DNA from: an uncultured Prevotellaceae bacterium
GTDB taxonomy: Bacteria; Bacteroidota; Bacteroidia; Bacteroidales; Bacteroidaceae
DNA length: 64,000 nucleotides
Assembly: GCA_900318815.1 (NCBI GenBank)
Contig: ONMA01000019.1
Coordinates: 1 to 64,000, forward strand
Reading direction: 5' to 3'
How positions within the stretch are numbered: the first letter of the stretch is position 1; each line of letters starts with the position of its first letter. The position numbers and the translations under genes were made by a program. The notes below the pieces were generated by a model that saw only the letters and a program-made list of their open reading frames with translations, did no database searches and was not told where the DNA came from. Shown piece by piece: positions 25,332 through 34,300 of the stretch.

Positions 25332-26683
25332 AATACTTCCTTAATAATAATCTTTTTTCCGTCTTTTATATACATGCCTCGTGTAGGCATACTGCCGACA
25401 CGGCGTCCCTGTAGGTCAAAGAGTGATGGTGTATGGTGCTTGGTGGATGGCACATCATCAATGCCCTCTGCTTCCGATTTCAGCAGCAGGGGATGGAACT
25501 TTGCTATATGCTGCAAAGCACCGTTATATGTCACGCCCACCTCTACATACAGCGTCATTTGGTTGGCTTCTTCAAAGTGGGCTGCGGTCACCTTGTCTAA
25601 GCTCATGGCCAACTGTCCGCTATACTGCAGTGGCTCGTCGGCTAACTTCGGGTCTACAATCTTCAGTGAGTCGCTGAACAGTTCTTTACCATTACCCACA
25701 ATCCGATAGCGCAGGCGCACGGTGGGCTGCTCGTCGGGTGCCGTAGCATGAATGAAGGGATAGCCGCAGTTCAGGGTGACGTTGGCCAGCAGCTGTCGGT
25801 CGGTGCCCATCTGGTACTGTTCCTTGTCGAGGGCTATCACGGCACGCAACGTGTCTATCACTTGGAAGGTGGTCGAGCGGCGGCTCATGTCGCCCAGCAC
25901 GTCGTTCTCCCAGTTGGTCTCTACGTTGAAGAAATACCGTCCAAGGGCCGGCTTCTCGCACTTCACCGACAGGGTGTCGATGGCGGCGAGGCGTGGGCGC
26001 AGACTGTTGTCGAACGTCAGCGTCTGTTCGCCTTTGGCTATCTCCACCGTGTCTTTACTGTTCGGGGCCAGATAGCGCAGCGTGTACGCGGCTCGCTCCT
26101 TGCCCGTCAGACGGTTGCGATCGTAAGGATAGCCCGTGTTGAAGAGCACCATCCCGTTCAGATCGCTGCCCGTATTCATCTGTGCCAGGTTTTGCAAGCG
26201 AGCGCTGGGCTCGTCCTTGAGGGTGAGTTCAGTGATACGCTCAAAGCCCAGCCATGGTACAGCTCGCTCAAACACGTAGTCGCCACCGCGCTCCACAAAG
26301 CACTGCATTGATATCCCAATGGCATCAAAGTCTTGGTAGTATCCCCATGCCAAGATGCCATTGGCATCGCCGTGCTGCTCGCTCAACACGTCGCCATAGC
26401 AGTCCTTCAGTCGCACATATATATCTACGTACTCGGGAATCTCATATTCACGGTCGAAGCGCCCGGCCACCAAAGAGCCCTGCATGGCCAGCATGCCGGC
26501 ATGAAAGCCTTCGCCCTTCCACTCTACGGGAAGGTAGTCCTTGTCAATGGTGTTTTTTGTGAAGATGGTGTCTAACCAACTTACATACTTCATAATGGCG
26601 GGGTCGGCCTCCTGCGCCATCACATCATTCATGCCGCTAAGTGTCAGGATGGCGGTCAGCATCCAAAGGTAATTCTTTTTCAT
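25328..26683 (-). CDS. Secreted protein with T9SS-type C-terminal sorting tail
   Basis: 451 aa. Signal peptide ending MNDVMAQ. No catalytic domain is recognisable; the central part has several beta-rich stretches (YDRNRLTGKERAAYTLRYL, KPALGRYFFNVETNWEND). The last 45 residues, SLFDLQGRRVG then MYIKDGKKIIIKEVL, match the type A sorting signal of type IX secretion in Prevotella (DLQGRRV...GIYI.NGKK). SprA, the translocon for this route, is encoded in the same window. It overlaps the BspA-like gene by four bases and begins 18 bases after the EEP gene, so it belongs to the same operon. Confidence 0.82.
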   Translation of the reverse strand: MKKNYLWMLTAILTLSGMNDVMAQEADPAIMKYVSWLDTIFTKNTIDKDYLPVEWKGEGFHAGMLAMQGSLVAGRFDREYEIPEYVDIYVRLKDCYGDVLSEQHGDANGILAWGYYQDFDAIGISMQCFVERGGDYVFERAVPWLGFERITELTLKDEPSARLQNLAQMNTGSDLNGMVLFNTGYPYDRNRLTGKERAAYTLRYLAPNSKDTVEIAKGEQTLTFDNSLRPRLAAIDTLSVKCEKPALGRYFFNVETNWENDVLGDMSRRSTTFQVIDTLRAVIALDKEQYQMGTDRQLLANVTLNCGYPFIHATAPDEQPTVRLRYRIVGNGKELFSDSLKIVDPKLADEPLQYSGQLAMSLDKVTAAHFEEANQMTLYVEVGVTYNGALQHIAKFHPLLLKSEAEGIDDVPSTKHHTPSLFDLQGRRVGSMPTRGMYIKDGKKIIIKEVL

Positions 26684-26701
26684 TTTGTTTTTTTTATGTG
26701 A

Positions 26702-27856
26702 TTATTTCCGAATCTTTTTCTGTCCGCTACGGCTGATACTGATAGCCCCCCGGCCCCCAAAGGGGGTGAAGTTTGCTTCCTGCCTGATGCCTTGCAGCGA
26801 ATACCACTCTTCGTCGGCAGACGAGGACGTGGCAACGGTGCTGATGCCCGTTGTCTCGCCAGCAGGAATAATGGCGAAGCGGACGATGAGCGGGTAGTGG
26901 TCGCCCAAAGGCTTGCCGTCGGCTGTGGTATAGCCGGCCTTGTCAACCTCCACGCTCGTCGGCGTGATGACGGTCTTGGCATTGGTGGGGTTGATGTAGA
27001 GCACCTTGTCGAAGGTCTCGTCGGCCAGCGGCTCACTGCCCAGTTCGGGATAGGCACCGCCCAAGTGCTTCTCCACCCAGGCATCGCTCACGGTGGCGAG
27101 GCCCGTAGCCTGGATGGCATCGATGAAGGCCGTCTTGAGGGCATCGCGATAATATAGGCAGTTCATGTCGCCCACGACCACCACGGGACGATTGTCGAGA
27201 CGCTCCATGATGTGCTGCCGCAGCTGTTCGAACTGCGAGAGGCGCGTCTCGCGGTCCTTCATGTCTCTGCCAAGTGGCACGTCGTACCTGTTGCTGGCAT
27301 CTAAATGCACGTTATAGACCACCACCTCGGTGCCGTCCTGCAGGGTGAACTCATGGCGACGGAAGCCCTTGGTGATGAGGTCGTCGAAGGCGTGGCTGAA
27401 CTTGCCGAAGCTGCGACCCCAGGCCACTCGCTCGTAGGCCGTGGACTGGCACTCTCGCTTCCACGCCGTGTTCAGACCGTCGCACTTCAGCTTGATGTGG
27501 TGCGGATGGATGAAGTCCTGGTCCTGCATCTCCTCGAGGATGATGCCGCCCGTCCACTCGTCGTGCTCGTAGGAGGCAAAGAGGCGCGACCATATCTCCC
27601 AACGGTAGTTGAAGTCCTCCTGCATGGCTATGATGTCGCAGTCCTTGGCGGCCATGTAGGTGCCGATGGCCTTGCTGCCCGCCGCCTTCGGGCCATCGGC
27701 ATTCAAGGTGAAGAACAGGAGCTTGCCAGGCAGACCGTCGACATTGAGGGTCATCATGCTGAACGAGCTGAAATTGTTCTGTGCCATTGCTGGCATGGTG
27801 GCAGTCATCGCCACTACTGTAACAAGGGATAGTATAAGCTGTCTCATAATGTTCAT
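26702..27856 (-). CDS. Secreted endonuclease/exonuclease/phosphatase (EEP) family protein
   Basis: 384 aa. Signal peptide ends TMPAMAQ. The EEP fold motifs are present in order: MTLNVDGL (metal-binding Asn), AMQEDF (catalytic Glu), NVHLDAS, VVVGDMNCLYYRD (Asp/Asn) and LGDHYPLIVRF (the Asp-His pair). This family includes sphingomyelinase C, DNase I-like nucleases and inositol-phosphate phosphatases; the substrate cannot be fixed here. The C-terminal 45 residues look like a degenerate T9SS sorting tail (WYSLQGIRQ ... ISISRSGQKKIRK) interrupted by a GC-rich mini-repeat at 26742-26775. It overlaps the upstream hydrolase gene by four bases. Confidence 0.85.
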   Translation of the reverse strand: MNIMRQLILSLVTVVAMTATMPAMAQNNFSSFSMMTLNVDGLPGKLLFFTLNADGPKAAGSKAIGTYMAAKDCDIIAMQEDFNYRWEIWSRLFASYEHDEWTGGIILEEMQDQDFIHPHHIKLKCDGLNTAWKRECQSTAYERVAWGRSFGKFSHAFDDLITKGFRRHEFTLQDGTEVVVYNVHLDASNRYDVPLGRDMKDRETRLSQFEQLRQHIMERLDNRPVVVVGDMNCLYYRDALKTAFIDAIQATGLATVSDAWVEKHLGGAYPELGSEPLADETFDKVLYINPTNAKTVITPTSVEVDKAGYTTADGKPLGDHYPLIVRFAIIPAGETTGISTVATSSSADEEWYSLQGIRQEANFTPFGGRGAISISRSGQKKIRK

Positions 27857-29535
27857 TTTTCAATCTTCTCTCTGTTGTTTACGTTGTTCTCTTTCAGCCA
27901 GTTCTCCATAAAGAGCAGGTAGTGGTCGGGCGTGCCTACAAGCGGTTGCTTCTGGGTCATAGCCCTCGAGGCGGCTGCGTCATTATTTTCCGAGCTGGTC
28001 AGGTAGGCGTAGATGGCCAAGATGTCCTCCAACGACAGGCCGCAATCGTCGGCTATCTGTAGCAGTTCCAAGGTCGTAAACCCTGTTGGCGCTAATTGCT
28101 TGTCGAGCATGGCGAGCAGCTCGAAGAGGCCACCGCCGCCACCATCGGTGGAACTGGCTAAGCGCTCCTGCACGATGCCTCTCACGTCGATGCCCGATTC
28201 CTCTAACTTCTTGATGATGCCCATCACCGACAGGTTTTTCACGAGGTCGGAATAGTGGGTGTTCAACTCGCCGTCGTAGTAGAGCACCGGCGTGGCTGCC
28301 AGCGTGGCAATAACGTTGAGGTAGAAGGCCAAGGCCCCGACTATCGAGTGACTGTCGGAGTTGATGACAAAGTTGGTTTGCAGGTGTGTCTTCTCGGGAA
28401 TGATGCTCTTCTTGAAGAGCGGACTGCTACCATCCTGGTCGTCGTAGTAGTAGTTGGCAAGGAAGTCGGCGAAGGCACGGCAACTGCTCACAGGCACGGC
28501 CTTGTCCTTCAAAAGACAGAACACAAAGTAGTTCTGAAGCGTGTCCGGCTCCCAATCTTTTTCTATCGCCACTCGCTTCATGGCGTTTTTCAGCTTCTTC
28601 ACAACGGGCGAACTGGAGTTTAAAAGGGTGTCCTTCACAACTGCCGACAGCGTCATCCCCGCAAGGGCTTTATTAACCACGTCGGTGTTGCATCGCCCGC
28701 TGTGGAACCACTCCTCGAAGTTGGAGGCCAGTGGCTCGTTCATCATGCTGGGCAGGTCAAGGCCCAGGCCCGCATGCTGGTTGTAGGAGTCGAGAAGCAT
28801 GATGACGGCGGCAAGTGTGACGTTCGGGTCATCCTTCTTGCTGACAAATTGGTCGTAGGCCTCACGCAGGTCGAAGGAGAAGCCGCCCACCAGCGTCTTG
28901 TCGAAGGTGATCTGGTCGCTGAAATACTTGTCGCGCAGTTTCTGGGTGGCAATGGCATCATAGCCACCAGACGAATAGCCCACATTGATAAGGTAACGCC
29001 CCTGGCTGATACTCCTCGCATCGAGCAGCTTGCGCGCGGCCAACAGGCAGTCGATGCTGGCCTGGCCGTTGGCGGTGTCATAGCAGAAGTACTGACTACG
29101 GCCTTCCGTAACGCCGAAACCGTAATAGTCGCTCGCCACGACAACGTAGTTGGGGCGCAGGGGGTTGGCAATAATGTAGTCTTCGCCCATGGCATAACCC
29201 CGTGTGGGGGCGCCTTCATAGCTAAGCTGCGTGTAGTGGTTGTAGAGCATGATGCCATCCACGGGCTGCTCGCCGGAATAGAGGTCGGCGGGAATGGCCA
29301 CATAGCCACTCAACTCCACGGGATTGCCTGCAAGGTCTTTCGACGGATAGGCAATGTCGATGCGGTGGATAGGGCGACCATAGATGTTGATGCCCTGATA
29401 GCCGAAGTGCCACACCGTGTCAATCTCGTTAATCACTCGCACATCGTCGGCAGTCACCTGTGCCGCTGACGTCGCAAAGCCAGCCACCGCCATCAGCAGG
29501 GCTGTCCGCCATCGTTTAGAACGGTTGTTTTTCAT
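27853..29535 (-). CDS. Secreted alpha/beta hydrolase (secretory lipase-like)
   Basis: 560 aa, first gene of the minus-strand operon. N-terminal signal peptide (TALLMAVAGFATSAAQ). Alpha/beta-hydrolase features: DGIMLYNHYTQ, VVASDYYGFG and the nucleophile elbow VGYSSGGYDA (Ser). NSDSHSIVG supplies a possible catalytic His. The layout resembles secretory lipases and prolyl-oligopeptidase-like esterases. A following EEP nuclease/phosphatase or sphingomyelinase in the same operon would fit lipid breakdown, although that is only an inference. The C-terminal 100 residues are helical (LLQIADDCGLSLEDILAIY) and not assigned. Confidence 0.78.
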   Translation of the reverse strand: MKNNRSKRWRTALLMAVAGFATSAAQVTADDVRVINEIDTVWHFGYQGINIYGRPIHRIDIAYPSKDLAGNPVELSGYVAIPADLYSGEQPVDGIMLYNHYTQLSYEGAPTRGYAMGEDYIIANPLRPNYVVVASDYYGFGVTEGRSQYFCYDTANGQASIDCLLAARKLLDARSISQGRYLINVGYSSGGYDAIATQKLRDKYFSDQITFDKTLVGGFSFDLREAYDQFVSKKDDPNVTLAAVIMLLDSYNQHAGLGLDLPSMMNEPLASNFEEWFHSGRCNTDVVNKALAGMTLSAVVKDTLLNSSSPVVKKLKNAMKRVAIEKDWEPDTLQNYFVFCLLKDKAVPVSSCRAFADFLANYYYDDQDGSSPLFKKSIIPEKTHLQTNFVINSDSHSIVGALAFYLNVIATLAATPVLYYDGELNTHYSDLVKNLSVMGIIKKLEESGIDVRGIVQERLASSTDGGGGGLFELLAMLDKQLAPTGFTTLELLQIADDCGLSLEDILAIYAYLTSSENNDAAASRAMTQKQPLVGTPDHYLLFMENWLKENNVNNREKIEK

Positions 29536-29565
29536 TATATTTACTGGTTGTTTTTAATTTTTCCT

Positions 29566-29595
29566 CTAAATTACTACTTTCTTAACAAAACAAGG
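29566..29595 (-). promoter_or_regulatory. Probable promoter of the large hydrolase-BspA operon
   Basis: Minus-strand box TAATTTAG (29566-29573) is one base off TAnnTTTG, with CTTG about 20 bases upstream. It lies 31 bases before the start codon and could drive all six genes down to 11197, since no gap in that run exceeds 34 bases. Confidence 0.45.
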
Positions 29596-29623
29596 CAGAA
29601 CGGGGAACAAAACATTCCGCATG

Positions 29624-29650
29624 TTGCGCAGAAAAACCTTTTTTGCGCAG
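29624..29650. promoter_or_regulatory. Paired direct repeat TTGCGCAG (possible AraC-type operator)
   Basis: TTGCGCAG at 29624-29631 and 29643-29650, starts 19 bases apart, upstream of the membrane-protein promoter. The same octamer pair occurs upstream of the AraC-type regulator gene at 31184-31211, so both may be bound by that regulator. Confidence 0.5.
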
Positions 29651-29751
29651 AAACCGCTCTTTTGGCAGGCATTTATCTTACATAATAAAGGTATAGCGTT
29701 AAATCATGTAGATTTTTCCGAAGAATTTCTGCGAATGTGTAGAAAGTTTCG

Positions 29752-29759
29752 TACCTTTG
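29752..29759 (+). promoter_or_regulatory. -7 promoter box of the membrane-protein gene
   Basis: TACCTTTG in the context CGTACCTTTGTAC. It fixes the start of the following gene: an in-frame TTG at 29757 lies inside the box, so translation must begin downstream, at ATG 29781. Confidence 0.65.
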
Positions 29760-29780
29760 TACTCAAAACGCAAGAGCGAC

Positions 29781-30389
29781 ATGGAAAATATAGAAAAGAA
29801 CAACTCCGCCATCGGTATGGCAGAGAGCATTGAGAGCAAATATCGGGTGAATCATGTAGAGAGCGGACTACCCCGCTGGCTCATCGAGGCGGCCTTTGTG
29901 TGCTACCTCCTGCAGGCTGCCATCAACTGGTCACCCCTGATGCACTGGATGGAGGCGCATGCACCATTAGCCTCGGCTGTTATCCAGACCTTCGGGGCAC
30001 TGGTGATGTACTTCGGACTGATGCGGGGCATGAAGCCGCTCTACAGGCCGATGACGGTGGCGTGGTGGATAGTCATTGCGCTAAACATCGCAGGATTTCT
30101 GACATCGGCAATACCTGCCATCATGTACACCATCGGTCTGCCCGTCGCAGTATCGCTGATGCTGGTCTATCTGCCCTTCGGCTGCGCCATTGCCTTCTGT
30201 TATCGTGGACGGTTGCGTCAGGTAGGCATCTGGATGGCACTCTATATTCTCATTTCCAGCATTATTCCTGTCCTTTCGTTCCTGCTTGTGGGTCCGGAAT
30301 CGGGTCTGGCTAATTTGCCGATGGAGATTCCCACCATCGTTGTCATCATCATCTATGCGTGGGTGCAACGACGGGTTCTCGTCAAGTGA
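29781..30389 (+). CDS. Multi-pass inner-membrane protein of unknown function
   Basis: 202 aa from the ATG at 29781. The first 40 residues are polar (MENIEKNNSAIG); the rest is hydrophobic with about five to six membrane helices, for example WLIEAAFVCYLLQAAINW, VAWWIVIALNIAGFLTSAIP and LPVAVSLMLVYLPFGCAI, and a final helix ending IIIYAWVQRRVLVK. No transporter signature is visible. It converges with the AraC-type regulator gene (7-base gap). The shared TTGCGCAG repeat pairs suggest that this regulator controls it. Confidence 0.78.
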   Translation: MENIEKNNSAIGMAESIESKYRVNHVESGLPRWLIEAAFVCYLLQAAINWSPLMHWMEAHAPLASAVIQTFGALVMYFGLMRGMKPLYRPMTVAWWIVIALNIAGFLTSAIPAIMYTIGLPVAVSLMLVYLPFGCAIAFCYRGRLRQVGIWMALYILISSIIPVLSFLLVGPESGLANLPMEIPTIVVIIIYAWVQRRVLVK

Positions 30390-30396
30390 AGCGTTG

Positions 30397-31092
30397 TCAT
30401 TCTTCGCTCTTCAACGCCTGCGCCTGCCGATACTGCAAAGGAGTGATGCCAAGACGGCGCTTCACCTCGGTCTGGAAGGTTCGCCGACTACCGAAGCCTG
30501 CCTCTGTACCCACAGCCTCTATCGTCCAATGAGGTTCTTCGCGCAATAAGCGGCAAGCATAAAGAAAGCGCTTTTCATTGAGATAATCGCCTAAACTATT
30601 GTACTTGGGGTGGTCCTTGAAAAGTGCGCCAAGGCGCTTCTGCGTGAGTCCGAGTGCCTTCGCCATCGTCTTTAGTGTCAGGTTGGAGTCTGTGAAAAGG
30701 CGCGTCTCATCCATTTGCTGGTCTATCCACCCCATCAGCTCCCCGTCGGTCATGTCGGCTGTCTGTTCAATCTGTTCACGGCGTTGACGGGTCTGTTCGC
30801 GGAGCTGCATCACCTCATCCATCGTTCTGTGCTTCAACTGCGCAGTCAACTCTTCCTGTTGCTGCTGCAGCGACCTGATCATTTCCTTCCGCTCCTCAAG
30901 TTCACTCATCCGCTTCTCCAGTTCACTACCCTGCATCTTGTTCTGTTCGAGTAGCGTGTTCTGATTCTCCACCAACTTCGTATTGGCAGAGATAATTTTC
31001 TTCGTACTGTCGTTCAGAACCAGCATCGTGACGATAAAGGCTATCACGAACACAATGATAACAGCTGCGATGAGTAGATGTACACCAGTCAT
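30397..31092 (-). CDS. Membrane-anchored AraC-family transcriptional regulator
   Basis: 231 aa from ATG 31092; a longer frame upstream overlaps the promoter. An N-terminal transmembrane helix (VHLLIAAVIIVFVIAFIVTMLVL) leads to a long coiled coil (about residues 45-115, rich in Glu, Gln and Arg), then an AraC-type DNA-binding domain: LTLKTMAKALGLTQKRLGALF as the first helix-turn-helix and WTIEAVGTEAGFGSRRTFQTE with ITPLQYR as the second. Such one-helix AraC proteins occur in Bacteroidetes without a ligand domain; the membrane helix may couple envelope state to DNA binding. Confidence 0.88.
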   Translation of the reverse strand: MTGVHLLIAAVIIVFVIAFIVTMLVLNDSTKKIISANTKLVENQNTLLEQNKMQGSELEKRMSELEERKEMIRSLQQQQEELTAQLKHRTMDEVMQLREQTRQRREQIEQTADMTDGELMGWIDQQMDETRLFTDSNLTLKTMAKALGLTQKRLGALFKDHPKYNSLGDYLNEKRFLYACRLLREEPHWTIEAVGTEAGFGSRRTFQTEVKRRLGITPLQYRQAQALKSEE

Positions 31093-31124
31093 TATGAATG
31101 CGCAATTTTGTTTGTTTCTAACTG

Positions 31125-31132
31125 CAAAATTA
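31125..31132 (-). promoter_or_regulatory. -7 promoter box of the AraC-type regulator gene
   Basis: Minus-strand TAATTTTG followed by CAG, 33 bases upstream of the ATG at 31092. Confidence 0.6.
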
Positions 31133-31183
31133 CATTTTTTTTCGCATAAATCCTCCTTCAAGGCCCACAATTCACAAAATAGT

Positions 31184-31211
31184 TTGCGCAGGACTCCCGT
31201 TTTTTGCGCAG
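31184..31211. promoter_or_regulatory. Second paired direct repeat TTGCGCAG
   Basis: TTGCGCAG at 31184-31191 and 31204-31211, starts 20 bases apart, in the 252-base gap between the regulator and sprA. It lies 50-80 bases upstream of the regulator promoter, fitting autoregulation. Confidence 0.5.
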
Positions 31212-31344
31212 TAAACCCATTTACAAATGCGCTATGATGAGAAAAAACAGTATTTGTGAGATACAATAAAATAGCAGAGTTCGCGTTTGTATATATGTCG
31301 CTGTGTGCCCTGACGGCTGCACAGCAGGCAATAAACGCTGTCTC

Positions 31345-34300
31345 ATGGAGAAAAGCCTATATTATAAAAAGGTACGCAAACGCATTTTTTCGGGAAGTAC
31401 GTGCGTAGTGCTGCTCTTGACAGTACTGCTGAGTATCTCGGCCCTTGCCATGCCCCCGCAAGACGACAAGACGCGGGACAGGCAGAGACCGATGCCTAAG
31501 TCTGTGCAGGATGACAAGCCGCAGGACGGGAAGAAGCCTGTGCCGAAGGCGCAACCCAAGGCCATTAGTGCCGACACCGACGACGTGCCCGACTCCCTGG
31601 TACACTCGCTCTGGCGCATCCAGCGCACGGCTCCGCTGAGCCAGCAGGACCTGGATTCGAGTGCCTTGGATCTGCGTATGCCCGACAACCTGAAGCAGCA
31701 GGCCGAATACGACGACTCGCTGAACGTATATTATATAGGTACGAAGATTGGCGACCAGTATGTGAACACGCCCGTGCTGATGACCCCGCAGGAATACATA
31801 CGGTGGAGCGAGCGACGCATGCGCCAGCAGTACTTCCGCATGAAGGATGCCGAGAATGCCGCTGCCAAGGGCAAGGACAAGTTCGACTTCAGCGACATGC
31901 ACTTCGACTTAGGACCGGCCGAGAAGATCTTCGGCCCCGGCGGCGTGCGCATCAAGACGCAGGGAACGGCCGAGCTGAAGATGGGCGTGACGCTGAAGAA
32001 CATTGACAACCCCTCGCTGCCCATCCGCAACCGCAAGACCACGGCCTTCGACTTCGACGAGAAGATCAACCTGAGCCTCAACGGTAAGGTGGGCGACAAG
32101 GTGAACATGAACCTGAACTACAACACCGATGCCACCTTCGACTTCGACACGAAGAACCTGAAACTGAAATACGACGGCAAGGAAGACGAGATCGTGAAGC
32201 TCGTGGAGGCGGGCAACGTGTCGTTCCCCTCGAACAACTCCTTAGCACGTGGGGCCTCGCAGCTGTTCGGTGTCAGAACCGACATGCAGTTTGGCAAACT
32301 GAAACTGCAGACGGTGGTGTCGCAGAAGAACACGACCTCACAGAGCGTCTCGTCGAAAGGCGGCACACAGACGCAGCCCTTCGAAATCGACGTGGCCAAT
32401 TATGAGGACAACCGCCACTTCTTCCTTTCCCATTACTTCCGCGAGAACTACGACCGCGCCATGCGCTCGCTGCCCAACTTAGTGACGAGCGTGAAGATTA
32501 ACCGTGTGGAAATCTGGGTAACCAACAAGACGGGAACCACCAACAACACCCGAAACATCGTGGCCTTCACCGACTTAGGCGAGAACTCGGTTATCAGCAA
32601 CAGCAACTGGAGCCCTACGGGCATGAGCGTGCCGTCGAACCTGGCCAACGACCTCTACTCCACCTTGGTAAGCACTATCTCGGTCGAAGACCGCAGCGGC
32701 GACAACGTGGCCACGATACTCGAGAACTTCCCCAGGCAGATAACGGGCGGGGTGGACTACGAACGGCTGTCGGGCGCACGCCTGCTGACGTCGAGCGAAT
32801 ACTCCGTGAACACGGCCTTGGGCTATGTGTCGCTGAAGACGGGCCTGCAGACCGACCAGGTGCTGGCCGTGGCCTACGAGTACACCTACGGCGGCCAGAC
32901 CTACCAGGTGGGTGAGTTTTCGACCGACCAGACGCAGACCGACAAGACCATCTTCGTGAAGTCGCTGAAGAACACGTCGAACAACCCCTCGCAGGGCAAC
33001 TGGCCGCTGATGATGAAGAACGTGTACTACCTGGCATCGAGCGTGGAGCAGGAGAAGTTCCGAATGGACATCAAGTACCAGAGCGACACCACGGGCACCT
33101 ACCTGAACTACTTGCCAGAGGAGTCGCTGAAGTCGACCACCCTGCTGAAGATGATGGGTCTGGACCGCCTGGACAACAACAAGAAGCCCAACCCCAACGG
33201 GCAGTTCGACTTCGTGCAGGGCTACACCGTGGACAATGGCCGCATCTTCCTGCCCTCGGCAGAGCCTTTCGGCGACTACCTGCGCAGCTACCTGAAGCAG
33301 AAAGGACTTGGCTCGCTGGCCGACAAGTACTGCTTCGACGAGCTGTACGACTCGACCCAGACCGTGGCCAAGCAGATAGCCGAGAAGGACAAGTTCCTGC
33401 TGACGGGTCAGTTCAAGGGCCACTCGGCCAACGTCATCTCCCTCGGTGCCTACAACGTGCCGCAGGGGTCGGTCAAGGTGACGGCGGGCGGCGTGGAGCT
33501 TCAGGAGGGCAGCGACTACTCCGTGGACTACTCGGCAGGCGAGGTGACTATCCTGAACCAAAGCATCATCGATGCGGGTACTGATGTGAAGGCCTCCTTC
33601 GAGTCGAATACCGACTATGCCATGCAGCGCAAGACGATGTTCGGCGTGAACTGGGACTATGAGTTCAACAAGAACTTCTCTCTTGGCGGCACGGTGATGC
33701 ACCTGCACGAGCAGCCCCTCACCTCGAAGGTGGGCATGGGCGAGGAGCCGCTGAACAACACGCTCTGGGGACTGAGCCTGAACTGGAAACAGGAGTCGCA
33801 ATGGCTCACCAACATGCTCGACAAACTGCCCCTGCTGCACCTGACGCAACCATCGCAGATACAGTTTTCGGGCGAGTTTGCCCACCTGATAGCCGGTACG
33901 TCGCGCGGCACGCAGGATAATGCCTCCTACTTGGACGACTTCGAAAACACCGAGAACAAGCTCGACCAGACCGACCCTCATGCCTGGGTGCTGTCGAGCG
34001 TGCCCTCAATGTTCCCCGACTATAACGACAAGACCTCCGTGGCCAGCGGCTACAACCGGGCCTTGCTGGCATGGTACACCGTGGATCCCATCTTCACCCG
34101 CAGGTCGTCGTCGCTCACGCCGAGCCACATCAAGAGCGACTTGGAACAGTTGTCGAACCACTACGTGCGCGAGGTCTACGTGAAGGAGCTCTACCCCAAC
34201 CGCGACCAGTCGACCTACAGCGGTGCCACGTCGACCCTGCCCGTGCTCAACCTGGCCTACTATCCCCAGGAGCGCGGTCCCTACAACCTGACCACCAGGC

